A DNA stretch of 30,993 nucleotides, from assembly GCA_034667525.1 (NCBI GenBank), contig JAXDJO010000037.1, forward strand, positions 1 through 30,993, written 5' to 3'. The translations under genes were made by a program, and so were the position numbers. This stretch comes from DATAPE01 sp034667525. GTDB taxonomy: Bacteria > Actinomycetota > CADDZG01 > WHSQ01. Shown here piece by piece: positions 6,748-15,478 of this stretch. A model generated the notes under the pieces. It did not search any database. It was not told the DNA's origin and saw nothing but the letters and a program-made list of their open reading frames with translations. How positions within the stretch are numbered: position 1 is the first letter of the stretch; each line of letters begins with the position of its first letter.

Positions 6748-7314
6748 GTGGCCAGTGCCCAGGGACTGGACTCGTCCTTTGTCGAGAAGGCGCGGGTCAT
6801 GGAACCCGAGGATGTGCGCCGAGCCCTGATCCGGATATCTCACGAGATCGTCGAACGCAATAAGGGCATCGATGATCTCGTCATCGTCGGCGTCAGAACC
6901 CGGGGAGCACCTCTGGCCGACCGCATCGCTTCTTCCATCGCTTCGTTCGAGGGCTCCGATCTCCCTTCGGGGGCCCTCGATGTAACCCTCTATCGGGATG
7001 ACGTTTCGCTGAAGCGACCCCGCACCATCGAAGCCACGACTATTCCTACCGACCTCGACGGCCGCATCGTTGTGCTGGTCGATGACGTGCTGTACACGGG
7101 CCGGACCATCCGCGCTGCCTTCGATGCGCTGCTCGACCTGGGCCGGCCCCGCGGCATCCGATTGGCGGTGCTGGTGGACAGAGGCCATCGCGAGCTTCCG
7201 ATACGCGCCGACTTCGTCGGAAAGAATCTCCCCACCGCGGCGGGCGAAGTGGTCAAAGTGAAGGTCAAAGAGATCGACGGCGAGGACGTCGTCCTGATAG
7301 GGGAGTACAGATAG
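6748..7314 (+). CDS. pyrR: Bifunctional pyr operon regulator / uracil phosphoribosyltransferase PyrR
   Basis: PyrR senses UMP/UTP and binds pyr leader RNA; many members also make UMP from uracil and PRPP. The 188-residue protein has the conserved N-terminal block EKARVMEPEDVRRALIRISH, the VGVRTRGAPLADRI segment, the PRPP loop VVLVDDVLYTGRTIRAA, and a C-terminal block containing VKVKVKEIDGEDVVL. GTG 6748 is chosen because it preserves the EKARVM strand and has GGGGAGG (6732-6738) 9 bases upstream. ATG 6799 also has a purine-rich site but would cut that strand. The stop is directly followed by the pyrB ATG. It is the first gene of the pyr operon and should control it through the leader hairpins just upstream. 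Confidence 0.95.
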   Translation: MASAQGLDSSFVEKARVMEPEDVRRALIRISHEIVERNKGIDDLVIVGVRTRGAPLADRIASSIASFEGSDLPSGALDVTLYRDDVSLKRPRTIEATTIPTDLDGRIVVLVDDVLYTGRTIRAAFDALLDLGRPRGIRLAVLVDRGHRELPIRADFVGKNLPTAAGEVVKVKVKEIDGEDVVLIGEYR

Positions 7315-8250
7315 ATGATCAAGCACCTCCTGTCCATGGATCAACTTTCGGCGGAGGACATCACCCAGATCCTCGACACAGCAGACTCGCTGCGGCAGGT
7401 TACCGACCGGCCCATCAAGAAGCTGCCCACCCTTAGGGGACGCACCGTCTGCAATCTGTTCTATGAACCGTCCACCAGGACGCGGATCTCGTTCGAGCTC
7501 GCCGCCAAGAGGTTGTCTGCCGATGTCATCAACTTCTCTGCCGATTCCAAATCGAGCGTGTCAAAAGGCGAATCCTTCAAGGACACAGCGTGGACGCTGG
7601 AAGCGATGGGAGTGGATGCGATCGTGGTCCGCCACTCGTCTTCCGGCGCTCCCCACCAACTCTCACAGTGGGTCCGTGCCAGCGTGATCAATGCGGGCGA
7701 CGGCGCCCACGAGCACCCCACTCAGGCGTTGCTCGATCTGTTCTCGGTGCGGGAGCACTTCAAGGATTTTGAAGATCTGAAGGTGGCCATAGTCGGCGAC
7801 ATCCTGCACTCACGCGTCGCCCGCTCCAACGTCAAAGGTCTGTTGACCATGGGCGCGCAGGTGACTTTGATCGGCCCTCCGACGCTCCTGCCACCGCAGG
7901 GGGACGCGTGGGGGGCGTCCACGAGCTACGACCTCGATGCCGTGATCGGAGACATGGACATCTGTTATCTGCTCCGGGTTCAGCAGGAGCGTCAGTCCGA
8001 GCAGTTGTTCCCCAGTCTGCGCGAGTACGCCTCGCGCTGGGGGCTCGACCGCCGGCGCCTTGCCAAGATGAAGCCCGATGCCATTGTGATGCACCCGGGG
8101 CCGATGAATCGCGGAGTCGAGATCGGCGCCGACGTCTCGGAGTCGCCGCGGGCGATCATCCTCAACCAAGTCGCGAATGGGCTCGCCGTCCGGATGAGTC
8201 TGCTCTACCTGATGCTGGGTGGCCGGGGAGAGGAGATGGTGGACGAGTGA
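7315..8250 (+). CDS. pyrB: Aspartate carbamoyltransferase catalytic subunit
   Basis: PyrB condenses carbamoyl phosphate with aspartate to carbamoyl aspartate, the committed step of pyrimidine synthesis. The 311-residue length is that of a catalytic chain alone. Visible motifs are the carbamoyl phosphate loop FYEPSTRTRISFE (S53-T-R-T-R), SVSKGES with K84 on the 80s loop, EHPTQALLDLFSVRE, and the late MHPGPMNRGVEI loop that contacts aspartate. No pyrI regulatory subunit is present, so feedback control probably acts through PyrR and CarAB rather than through an ATCase regulatory chain. The gene abuts pyrR with no spacing, and its stop overlaps the pyrC GTG (GTGA). Confidence 0.97.
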   Translation: MIKHLLSMDQLSAEDITQILDTADSLRQVTDRPIKKLPTLRGRTVCNLFYEPSTRTRISFELAAKRLSADVINFSADSKSSVSKGESFKDTAWTLEAMGVDAIVVRHSSSGAPHQLSQWVRASVINAGDGAHEHPTQALLDLFSVREHFKDFEDLKVAIVGDILHSRVARSNVKGLLTMGAQVTLIGPPTLLPPQGDAWGASTSYDLDAVIGDMDICYLLRVQQERQSEQLFPSLREYASRWGLDRRRLAKMKPDAIVMHPGPMNRGVEIGADVSESPRAIILNQVANGLAVRMSLLYLMLGGRGEEMVDE

Positions 8251-9557
8251 GTGCTCTGCTGATCTCAGGGGGCCGGATCCTCGATCCGCGTTCAGGCCGC
8301 GACGGGATCGCCGACGTCCTGATCCAGGACGGATCTGTGGTCGACATCGGGACATCGTTGCAGGAAGGCGATGCCGAGGTTCTGGACGCCAGAGGCTTGG
8401 TGGTGGCGCCGGGATTGGTCGATCTGCACACGCACGTGCGGGAGCCGGGACGCGAGGACGAGGAGACGATCGCTTCGGTCTCTGCGGCTGCCGCTGCCGG
8501 CGGCTACACCGCGATCTGCGCTATGCCCAACACCGATCCTGTTGCCGACACCGCTTCGGTGGTCGAGAAGGTCTGGGCGCTGGGCCGCGAGACGGGCCTG
8601 GTCGAGGTTGCACCGGCAGGGGCACTCAGCCGCGGTCAGGCGGGACAACAGATGGCCGACCTGGGCGAGATGGCGCAATCGGTCGCCCGGGTTCGATTGT
8701 TCACCGACGACGGTCACGGCGTTCAGGACGCTCTCTTCGCCCGCCGGGCGATGGAGTACCTCGGCGGGCTCGGCGGCGTCTATGCCGAGCACTGTGAAGA
8801 CGCATCGCTGGCAGCGGGGGGTCAGATGCACGAAGGCCCCCGATCTATCCGCCTCGGTCTGCGAGGTATACCCGCCGCGGCGGAGGAGCTGATGGCGGCG
8901 CGAGACATCGCCCTGGCGCGGCTCACCGGCTGCAGGCTCCATCTCCTGCACCTATCCACGCGGGGGAGCGTCGAGCTGGTTAGAAAAGCTAAGGCGGAAG
9001 GCCTGCCGGTGACCGCGGAAGCTACGCCGCACCACTTCACTCTCACCGATGAGGCGCTCGAGGGCTACGACCCGAACATGAAGGTGAACCCGCCACTACG
9101 AGCGGAGTCCGATCGCGCTGCGATCATCGCGGGATTGGCCGACGGGACGATCGATGCCATCGCCACCGATCATGCTCCCCACGCGCTCGAGGAGAAAGAC
9201 CGGGAGTTCACCTACGCGCCGCCGGGGATGGTCGGTCTCGAGACTGCGCTCGCCCTGGCGGTGAGCGAGCTGGTTGTTCCCGGGCACATGTCGTTGCTCG
9301 ATGTCATAGATCGCCTCAGCGCAGCCCCCGCGCGCATCCTGGGACTGCAAGGCCAGGGGCAAATCACAGTCGGTTCTCCCGCCAACCTCGTGGTGTTCGA
9401 TCTCCTCGAGCAATGGCAGGTCGATGCCTCACTCTTTTACTCGAGGAGCCGGAATACCGCCTTCGCAGGGCGAACCCTTACAGGCCGCGTCGCCCATACG
9501 ATCTTCCGCGGCCGTCCCACGGTGCGAGACGGGGCGGTAGCCGGGGTGCTGGTGTGA
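8247..9557 (+). CDS. pyrC: Dihydroorotase, class I
   Basis: PyrC cyclises carbamoyl aspartate to dihydroorotate. The 436-residue amidohydrolase has the metal pair DLHTHVREPG (H61, H63), then GGYTAICAMPNTDP, LFTDDGHGV (metal-ligand aspartate), YAEHCED, HLLHLSTRGS, ATPHHFTLTDE, MKVNPPLR and the final ligand in IATDHAPH. Length and the TDDG signature mark it as the longer class I (Bacillus type) enzyme, usually zinc-dependent and without a carboxylated lysine. The start is GTG 8247, inside a GTGA overlap with the pyrB stop. The longer open frame running back into pyrB shows no dihydroorotase sequence. Its own stop overlaps the carA GTG in the same fashion. Confidence 0.96.
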   Translation: MSALLISGGRILDPRSGRDGIADVLIQDGSVVDIGTSLQEGDAEVLDARGLVVAPGLVDLHTHVREPGREDEETIASVSAAAAAGGYTAICAMPNTDPVADTASVVEKVWALGRETGLVEVAPAGALSRGQAGQQMADLGEMAQSVARVRLFTDDGHGVQDALFARRAMEYLGGLGGVYAEHCEDASLAAGGQMHEGPRSIRLGLRGIPAAAEELMAARDIALARLTGCRLHLLHLSTRGSVELVRKAKAEGLPVTAEATPHHFTLTDEALEGYDPNMKVNPPLRAESDRAAIIAGLADGTIDAIATDHAPHALEEKDREFTYAPPGMVGLETALALAVSELVVPGHMSLLDVIDRLSAAPARILGLQGQGQITVGSPANLVVFDLLEQWQVDASLFYSRSRNTAFAGRTLTGRVAHTIFRGRPTVRDGAVAGVLV

Positions 9558-10762
9558 CGCTGTCACCTCCGGCGCTCCTGGCTCTGGAAGATGGAACCTG
9601 TTTCCGCGGCTCGGCCTTCGGTGCCGCCGGGATCGTCACCGGAGAGGTCTGCTTCAACACCGGGATGACGGGCTACCAGGAGATCCTGACGGACCCCTCC
9701 TACCACGGTCAGATCGTTGCCTTGACGGCGCCCCAGATCGGAAACACCGGCGTCAACGATCATGACGATCAGTCCCATCGAGTGTGGGCCCAAGGGTTGG
9801 TGATCAGGGACCTGTCACCCACCTTTTCCTCATGGCGCGCGGCGGGCTCGCTCGACGACTATCTGAAGGTGAGATCGGTTCCAGGAATCGCCGGCGTCGA
9901 TACGCGCAGACTGACCCGCCACATCCGCACGCACGGCGCCATGAGGGGCGCTCTGAGCACCGATGCGCAGGATACCGACGAGCTCATCGATCTGAGCCGT
10001 AGCGCGCGCGAGCTGGTGGGACGCGATCTAGCCAAGGAAGTCACGACCTCTCATCCGTACCGCTGCACCTGGGCCGACCTCGCTCACCGCTCGGCCACGG
10101 GATTCGCTGCCGGCATGGAGCAAGGAGCGTCGCACGAACCCGCTCGCCACGATCCGTCCCGGCCCCCATCCGTTGCCGCTCTGGACTTCGGGATCAAGAG
10201 GAACATCCTCGATCTTCTCGTTGCAACGGGCTTCGAAGTCACCGTTCTGCCCGCCACAACTTCGGCAAACGAGATCTTGGGTGGGGGCTACGATGGATTG
10301 TTCCTCTCGAACGGGCCCGGCGATCCCGAGCCCGTGACCTACGCCATCGAGGCGATACGCGCGCTGATGGGCAAGTTGCCCATCTTCGGGATCTGTCTCG
10401 GCCATCAGGTGTTCGCACTGGCTGCCGGCGCCAGAACCTTCAAGCTCCCGTTCGGGCATCGGGGCTCCAACCATCCCGTTAAACCGCTCCTCGAAAACGC
10501 TCACCAGGTAGCAATTACCTGCCAGAACCACGGTTTCGCGGTCGATGTGGATTCTCTCGCGGGAACACCTGCGGTTCTCTCCCACGTCAACCTGAATGAT
10601 GGAACCGTTGAGGGCCTTTCCATCGAAGGGATCGGATTCAGCGTGCAGTACCACCCTGAGGCAGGCCCGGGTCCCCACGACTCCCGGTACCTTTTCAGGA
10701 AGTTCCGGGATCTGATCTCGACCTTCGAGCCTGCCACGGGGGCGCTCGGGGTTCCGGCCTAG
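9554..10762 (+). CDS. carA: Carbamoyl-phosphate synthase small (glutaminase) subunit
   Basis: CarA hydrolyses glutamine and channels ammonia to CarB. The 402-residue protein has the N-terminal CPSase small-chain domain (FNTGMTGYQEILTDPSYHGQ; GVDTRRLTRHIR) and a C-terminal class I glutamine amidotransferase. The latter has the nucleophile C281 in GICLGHQ, FGHRGSNHPV, ITCQNHGFAVD and the His/Glu pair in VQYHPEAGPGPHDS. GTG 9554 is inferred from the GTGA overlap with pyrC and because the domain begins within 11 residues. Two small genes separate it from carB. That unusual spacing still allows cotranscription, since the gaps are short. Confidence 0.96.
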   Translation: MTLSPPALLALEDGTCFRGSAFGAAGIVTGEVCFNTGMTGYQEILTDPSYHGQIVALTAPQIGNTGVNDHDDQSHRVWAQGLVIRDLSPTFSSWRAAGSLDDYLKVRSVPGIAGVDTRRLTRHIRTHGAMRGALSTDAQDTDELIDLSRSARELVGRDLAKEVTTSHPYRCTWADLAHRSATGFAAGMEQGASHEPARHDPSRPPSVAALDFGIKRNILDLLVATGFEVTVLPATTSANEILGGGYDGLFLSNGPGDPEPVTYAIEAIRALMGKLPIFGICLGHQVFALAAGARTFKLPFGHRGSNHPVKPLLENAHQVAITCQNHGFAVDVDSLAGTPAVLSHVNLNDGTVEGLSIEGIGFSVQYHPEAGPGPHDSRYLFRKFRDLISTFEPATGALGVPA

Positions 10763-10783
10763 TCAGCGAGAGGGGGATAAAGC

Positions 10784-10891
10784 ATGGGTAGAGGAGACCG
10801 CAAGCCGACCCGGTGGAAGAAGGACCGTCAGCGGCGCAAGCGCGAGCGGGACAAGCGTCGCGCCGAGGCGAAGGGAGCTACGCGTAAGTGA
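10784..10891 (+). CDS. 35-residue strongly basic small protein
   Basis: This short frame starts at ATG 10784 behind a GAGAGGGGG ribosome binding site (10767-10775) and ends at TGA 10889-10891. It encodes 35 residues, roughly half of them Lys or Arg, beginning MGRGDRKPTRWKKDRQRR and ending GATRK, with no hydrophobic core. The MGRGDRK start recalls the small ribosomal protein bTHX (MGKGDKK type), but the rest does not match what I remember of that family. A ribosome- or RNA-associated microprotein is a reasonable guess, not an identification. It fills most of the carA-VOC gap and keeps codon use like its neighbours. It could be spurious, but the strong ribosome binding site and tight packing argue for translation. 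Confidence 0.6.
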   Translation: MGRGDRKPTRWKKDRQRRKRERDKRRAEAKGATRK

Positions 10892-10907
10892 GGACGGAGG
10901 CTGGCCG

Positions 10908-11288
10908 ATGACTTCCTTCTCGGTGGAAGCCCTCGACCACGTAGCGGTTTCCGCCCCGGACCACCTCGAGCGGAACGTGCTTGACTGGTATTCGCACACC
11001 CTCGGTTTGAAGCAACTGCCGAAACCGGAGGGCACGCGCGGCGCGGGAGGCTGGTTCCGGGCCGGTGCGTCGGAGGTCCACGTTGTCATCGAGCCTCGGA
11101 TTCCCGAGCGACCGGGGCACTTCGGCGTCGTCGTTGACGATTTCCAGAAGGCGGTGGATGACCTGCGCCGCGCCGGTTGTGAGATCGAGGATGCTCGGAC
11201 CATCCCGGGCCGCCTTCGCTGCTATACGCGCGATCCCGCAGGCAATACCGTCGAGATCGTCTGTTACGACGAGAGCACACGTGCCTAA
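10908..11288 (+). CDS. VOC (glyoxalase/dioxygenase fold) metalloprotein
   Basis: This 126-residue protein has two beta-alpha-beta-beta-beta halves of the vicinal oxygen chelate fold. Candidate metal ligands sit at the four expected places: H11 (LDHVAV), H58 (VHVVIE), H71 (GHFGVVV) and E116 (NTVEIVCYD). The DPAGNTVEIV ending is the standard VOC C terminus. Members include glyoxalase I, fosfomycin-resistance enzymes, dioxygenases and epimerases; sequence alone does not choose between them. ATG 10908 follows a GGACGGAGG site (10892-10900). Its last 8 bases overlap the start of carB, tying its expression to the pyr operon. A link to pyrimidine metabolism or aldehyde detoxification is possible but not shown. 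Confidence 0.85.
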   Translation: MTSFSVEALDHVAVSAPDHLERNVLDWYSHTLGLKQLPKPEGTRGAGGWFRAGASEVHVVIEPRIPERPGHFGVVVDDFQKAVDDLRRAGCEIEDARTIPGRLRCYTRDPAGNTVEIVCYDESTRA

Positions 11289-14200
11289 ACGGAGCGATCT
11301 CAATAAGGTCCTGGTGATCGGCTCGGGGCCCATCGTTATCGGCCAGGCCTGCGAGTTCGATTATTCGGGGGTCCAGGCCTGCAAGGTTCTCAGGGCCGAA
11401 GGCTATCGGGTGACGTTGGTTAACTCCAACCCCGCCACGATCATGACCGATCCGGAATTCGCCGACGCCACCTACGTGGAACCCATCACCGCCGATTACA
11501 TCGAGAAGATCATCGAGCGGGAGCGCCCGGACGCGTGCCTGCCCACCATGGGGGGCCAGACGGCGCTCAATGTGGCGATGGAGCTTGCCGGGGCGGGTGT
11601 TCTGGAGAGCTTTGGGGTCGAGTTGATCGGTGCCGGCACCGAATCGATCAGGCGGGCCGAGGACCGACGATTGTTCAAAGAGACCATGGCCGAGGCCGGG
11701 CTCGACCTGCCCATATCGCGCTTCGCGTATTCGGTGGATGAAGCTCTAGCGGCCGCGGACGCGATCGGATACCCGGTTGTCATCCGCCCCTCCTACGTGC
11801 TGGGAGGTGGGGGCTCGGGCGTTGTTCCCGATGCGGACGCACTCCGGGTGGTCGCCGCGGAAGGCGTGCGCTTGTCGGCGATAGGCGAGGTCCTCGTCGA
11901 AGAGTCGATTGCCGGATGGAAGGAATTCGAGCTTGAGCTGATGCGAGACGCGAACGACAACGTCGTAGTGGTGTGCTCGATCGAGAATGTCGATCCGATG
12001 GGCGTTCACACCGGCGACTCCATCACTGTGGCGCCGGCCATGACCTTGACCGACGCCGAGTACCAAGCGATGCGGGATGACGGTGCCCGGATCATGCGTG
12101 CCATCGGCGTCGATACCGGCGGATCCAACGTTCAATTCGCCGTCCATCCCGACACCGGCCGCCGTGTTGTGATCGAGATGAATCCGCGAGTGTCGCGATC
12201 AAGCGCTCTGGCGTCGAAGGCTACGGGATTCCCCATCGCGAAGATCGCGGCGATGCTTGCCGTTGGCTACACCCTCGACGAGATCCCAAACGACATCACG
12301 AGAAAAACGCCGGCATCATTCGAGCCTTCCATCGACTATGTCGTCGTGAAGATCCCGCGTTGGACCTTCGAGAAATTCAAAGACGCCGACGAATCGTTGG
12401 GGACAAAGATGAAATCGGTAGGCGAAGTGATGGCCTTCGGACGTACTTTCGTCGAGGCGCTCCAGAAGGGCTTTCGCTCGCTGGAGCGCGACCTCGACGG
12501 CCTGGCCGTGAGCTCTGGCGATGAGAGTGGCGGCATGGGCGGCGATCTGGCTCGGAACCTGGGCCGGCCCACCGAGGGACGCCTCGGGTCCCTTGAAGCT
12601 GCTCTCTACAGCGGCATGCCGGCCGAGGAGGCGGCGGCGCTCACCCAGATCGATCCCTGGTTCGTCGATCAGATAGCCCGCCTCGCCGAGGCCAGGCATG
12701 AGCTGGAAGCGATCGGCACGATCGACGCGGCCGGGCCGGAGGAGCTCAGGTTGGCGAAGAGGTATGGCTTCTCCGACGTGCAGCTGGCCCGAGCGCTCGG
12801 GGTCACCGAACTGGAGGTCCGCGATCGCCGGCTCGAGCTTGGGGTGGTGCCAACGTTCAAGACGGTTGACACGTGCGCCGCGGAGTTCGAGGCGTCTACG
12901 CCCTACTACTACTCGACCTACGAGGAAGAAGACGAGGTAACTGCAACCGACAAGCCGAAGGTGTTGATCCTGGGGTCCGGTCCCAACCGCATCGGGCAGG
13001 GCATCGAGTTCGATTATTGCTGCGTGCACGCTGCCTTCGCGCTACGTGAGGCGGGATTCGAGACCGTCATGTTGAACTGCAATCCCGAGACTGTTTCCAC
13101 CGACTACGACACGTCCGATCGTCTTTACTTCGAGCCGCTCGACTTCGAAGACGTGATGAACGTCGTGGATCGCGAGCGCCCGCATGGCGTGATCGTGCAG
13201 CTGGGGGGACAGACACCTCTGAAGCTGGCTCGCCGGCTGGAGCAAGCAGGGGTGAGGATCCTTGGAACCTCGAGCGACTCCATCGATAGGGCTGAGGACC
13301 GGGAGCGTTTCGGCGCGCTTCTCGCCGACGCCTCTCTTCCCCATCCGCCAAATGGTGTTGCTCGCTCCGCAGCCGAGGCCAGGGCCGTCGCCGCTTCCAT
13401 TGGGTATCCCGTTCTCGTGCGGCCGTCGTACGTCCTTGGAGGAAGGGCGATGGAGATCGTTTACGAGCAGTCCTCTCTGGACCATTACATGAAGTTCGCG
13501 ACGGCTGTCTCCCCGGAGCATCCCGTCCTTGTGGACAGGTTTCTGGAAGGCGCTATCGAGGTGGATTGCGACGCGGTCTTCGACGGCTCCGAGCTGTACG
13601 TGGGTGGCGTGCTCGAGCACATCGAAGAGGCCGGCATCCATTCAGGAGATTCGGCATGCACCCTGCCGCCACTCACATTGGGAGACGACGAGGTAGAAGA
13701 GGTCATTGCTCACACGCGCCTGATCGCGGAGAACCTGGCCGTGCGCGGGCTCATCAACATTCAGTTCGCCGTTCGCGATGAACGCGTATTCGTGCTCGAG
13801 GCCAATCCGCGTGCCTCGCGGACGGTGCCGTTCACCTCCAAGGCGACCGGCGTGGCGATCGCGAAAGTGGCGGCACGGGTAATGACCGGCTCGACGCTGC
13901 GGGAGCTAGAGGCAGAGGGTCTGCTTCCCTCCCGGAGGATCGGCCACGAAGATCTCCACCACGTCGCGGTCAAGGAAGCTGTCATGCCCTTTGCAAGATT
14001 CCCCGGGGTCGACACGGTTCTGGGTCCTGAGATGCGCTCTACCGGCGAGGTGATGGGGATTGATGCAGGGTTCGGAGCCGCTTTCGCCAAGGCGGAACGG
14101 GCTGCCGGCGTCGACCTGCCGTTGAAGGGGACCGTTTTCATCTCGGTGTCTAACCACGACAAGAGGTCCGTGATCTTTCCTGCGAAGAGGCTCGAGGCGC

Positions 14201-14544
14201 TCGGCTTCCATCTCGCTGCCACGAAGGGAACCGGGCGCGTTCTGGAGCGCGCCGGCGTGCAGGTCGAGATCGTCTCTAAGTTGTCCGGCCCCCAAACACC
14301 AGGACACTTGAACGTAGTCGAGAGGATCTCCTCAGGAGAGATCGAGATGGTCTTCAATACCCCGTTTGGAAGAGGCGCTCGCTCCGACGGATACTTCATC
14401 CGCACTGCGGCGGTCGAGGCTGGGGTGCCATGCATTACGACAATGGCAGGCATGGCGGCTGCGGTCCAAGGCATCGAGGCTCTGATACTCGGGCAGGTGG
14501 AGGTCCGTTCGTTGCAAGAACACCTTGCACTGGTGAGCCGATGA
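11281..14544 (+). CDS. carB: Carbamoyl-phosphate synthase large subunit
   Basis: CarB makes carbamoyl phosphate from bicarbonate, two ATP and ammonia delivered by CarA, feeding both pyrimidine and arginine synthesis. The 1087-residue chain has the duplicated synthetase architecture. The first half opens with VLVIGSGPIVIGQACEFDYS and has the ATP-grasp loop RPSYVLGGGGSG. An oligomerisation region follows. The second half opens with VLILGSGPNRIGQGIEFDYC and has RPSYVLGGRAMEIVY. The C-terminal MGS-like allosteric domain begins near SVSNHDKRSVIFPAKRL. GTG 11281 gives the usual start and overlaps the VOC gene by 8 bases. The longer frame extending back into that gene is a shadow. Its stop overlaps the pyrK ATG (ATGA). 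Confidence 0.97.
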   Translation: MPKRSDLNKVLVIGSGPIVIGQACEFDYSGVQACKVLRAEGYRVTLVNSNPATIMTDPEFADATYVEPITADYIEKIIERERPDACLPTMGGQTALNVAMELAGAGVLESFGVELIGAGTESIRRAEDRRLFKETMAEAGLDLPISRFAYSVDEALAAADAIGYPVVIRPSYVLGGGGSGVVPDADALRVVAAEGVRLSAIGEVLVEESIAGWKEFELELMRDANDNVVVVCSIENVDPMGVHTGDSITVAPAMTLTDAEYQAMRDDGARIMRAIGVDTGGSNVQFAVHPDTGRRVVIEMNPRVSRSSALASKATGFPIAKIAAMLAVGYTLDEIPNDITRKTPASFEPSIDYVVVKIPRWTFEKFKDADESLGTKMKSVGEVMAFGRTFVEALQKGFRSLERDLDGLAVSSGDESGGMGGDLARNLGRPTEGRLGSLEAALYSGMPAEEAAALTQIDPWFVDQIARLAEARHELEAIGTIDAAGPEELRLAKRYGFSDVQLARALGVTELEVRDRRLELGVVPTFKTVDTCAAEFEASTPYYYSTYEEEDEVTATDKPKVLILGSGPNRIGQGIEFDYCCVHAAFALREAGFETVMLNCNPETVSTDYDTSDRLYFEPLDFEDVMNVVDRERPHGVIVQLGGQTPLKLARRLEQAGVRILGTSSDSIDRAEDRERFGALLADASLPHPPNGVARSAAEARAVAASIGYPVLVRPSYVLGGRAMEIVYEQSSLDHYMKFATAVSPEHPVLVDRFLEGAIEVDCDAVFDGSELYVGGVLEHIEEAGIHSGDSACTLPPLTLGDDEVEEVIAHTRLIAENLAVRGLINIQFAVRDERVFVLEANPRASRTVPFTSKATGVAIAKVAARVMTGSTLRELEAEGLLPSRRIGHEDLHHVAVKEAVMPFARFPGVDTVLGPEMRSTGEVMGIDAGFGAAFAKAERAAGVDLPLKGTVFISVSNHDKRSVIFPAKRLEALGFHLAATKGTGRVLERAGVQVEIVSKLSGPQTPGHLNVVERISSGEIEMVFNTPFGRGARSDGYFIRTAAVEAGVPCITTMAGMAAAVQGIEALILGQVEVRSLQEHLALVSR

Positions 14545-15476
14545 GCATGCTGTCGACCGGCGAGGTGCTGTCACACAAGAAGTACGGCGAGCATTACCAC
14601 TCCCTGACCATCGTTTCCCCGGATATCGGAGAATCCGTCAAGCCGGGACAGTTCGTGAACATCAAGTGTGGTCAAAATCGTGCCACCATCCTGCGGCGTC
14701 CCTTCTCGGTGTGCCGGGTGCACAAGCGGGGGGGATGGTCCTCGACCCTCGAGATCATCTTCGACATCCGGGGGCCGGGATCCGAGCACTTGTCGACCCT
14801 CCGGGCCCACGCCAATGTGGACTTGCTCGGCCCTCTGGGGCGAGGTTTCGCCATGCCGAACAGGCGCGCCCACTGCCTTCTGGTCGGCGGTGGGATAGGT
14901 GCAGCACCGTTGTTCTTCCTGGCGGACGAGCTCCGCAACGAGGGACATCGGGTGGATTTCATTCTCGGAGCCCGCGACGTCGGACTGCTCCTCAATCAGA
15001 TCGAAGCGAGGCGTCTGGCGTCGGTGTGCCGGATCATGACCGATGACGGCAGCGTCGGAGACCGAGGGGTCGTCACCGACGTCCTGTCCGAAACCATCGA
15101 GCGATGCGCAACCGAAGTGGTCTACGCCTGCGGGCCCCACCCGATGTTGGCGGCCGTAGCGGACATCTGTACCGACAAAAAGGTTCCCGTGCAGGTGGCG
15201 GTGGAAGAGCTCATGGGCTGCGGTTACGGGGTCTGCATGACGTGCGTGATCCCGATGCGCCGGCGGCTGAAGAAGGGTGAGTCCTCAGGCGAAGGGATCG
15301 TCTACGCCCGCTCCTGCACCGAGGGCCCGGTGTTCAACGGCGCCAACGTGATCTGGAACGGCGCCTCGGGACTTCCGGCAACTCCTGAGGGGGCCGAGCT
15401 CTCACCCAGCGGCACCGCGGCAGGCCGGGGGATCACGGAAGAGATCGCCACCGAGCACGCTCCACCGGGCAACTGA
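14541..15476 (+). CDS. pyrK: Dihydroorotate dehydrogenase electron-transfer subunit PyrK
   Basis: PyrK is the FAD and 2Fe-2S subunit that passes electrons from PyrD to NAD+ in class 1B dihydroorotate dehydrogenase. In 311 residues it shows the FAD-binding motif RRPFSVCR (52-59), a glycine-rich NAD-binding segment LLVGGGIGAAPLF (113-125), VVYACGPHPML (193-203), and the four iron-sulfur cysteines C227, C232, C235 and C259 (MGCGYGVCMTC ... ARSC). After about residue 275 comes a 35-residue low-complexity tail rich in Ala, Gly, Ser and Pro that the family normally lacks. ATG 14541 sits in an ATGA overlap with carB, and pyrD starts 2 bases after its stop. Confidence 0.96.
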   Translation: MSMLSTGEVLSHKKYGEHYHSLTIVSPDIGESVKPGQFVNIKCGQNRATILRRPFSVCRVHKRGGWSSTLEIIFDIRGPGSEHLSTLRAHANVDLLGPLGRGFAMPNRRAHCLLVGGGIGAAPLFFLADELRNEGHRVDFILGARDVGLLLNQIEARRLASVCRIMTDDGSVGDRGVVTDVLSETIERCATEVVYACGPHPMLAAVADICTDKKVPVQVAVEELMGCGYGVCMTCVIPMRRRLKKGESSGEGIVYARSCTEGPVFNGANVIWNGASGLPATPEGAELSPSGTAAGRGITEEIATEHAPPGN

Positions 15477-15478
15477 CC

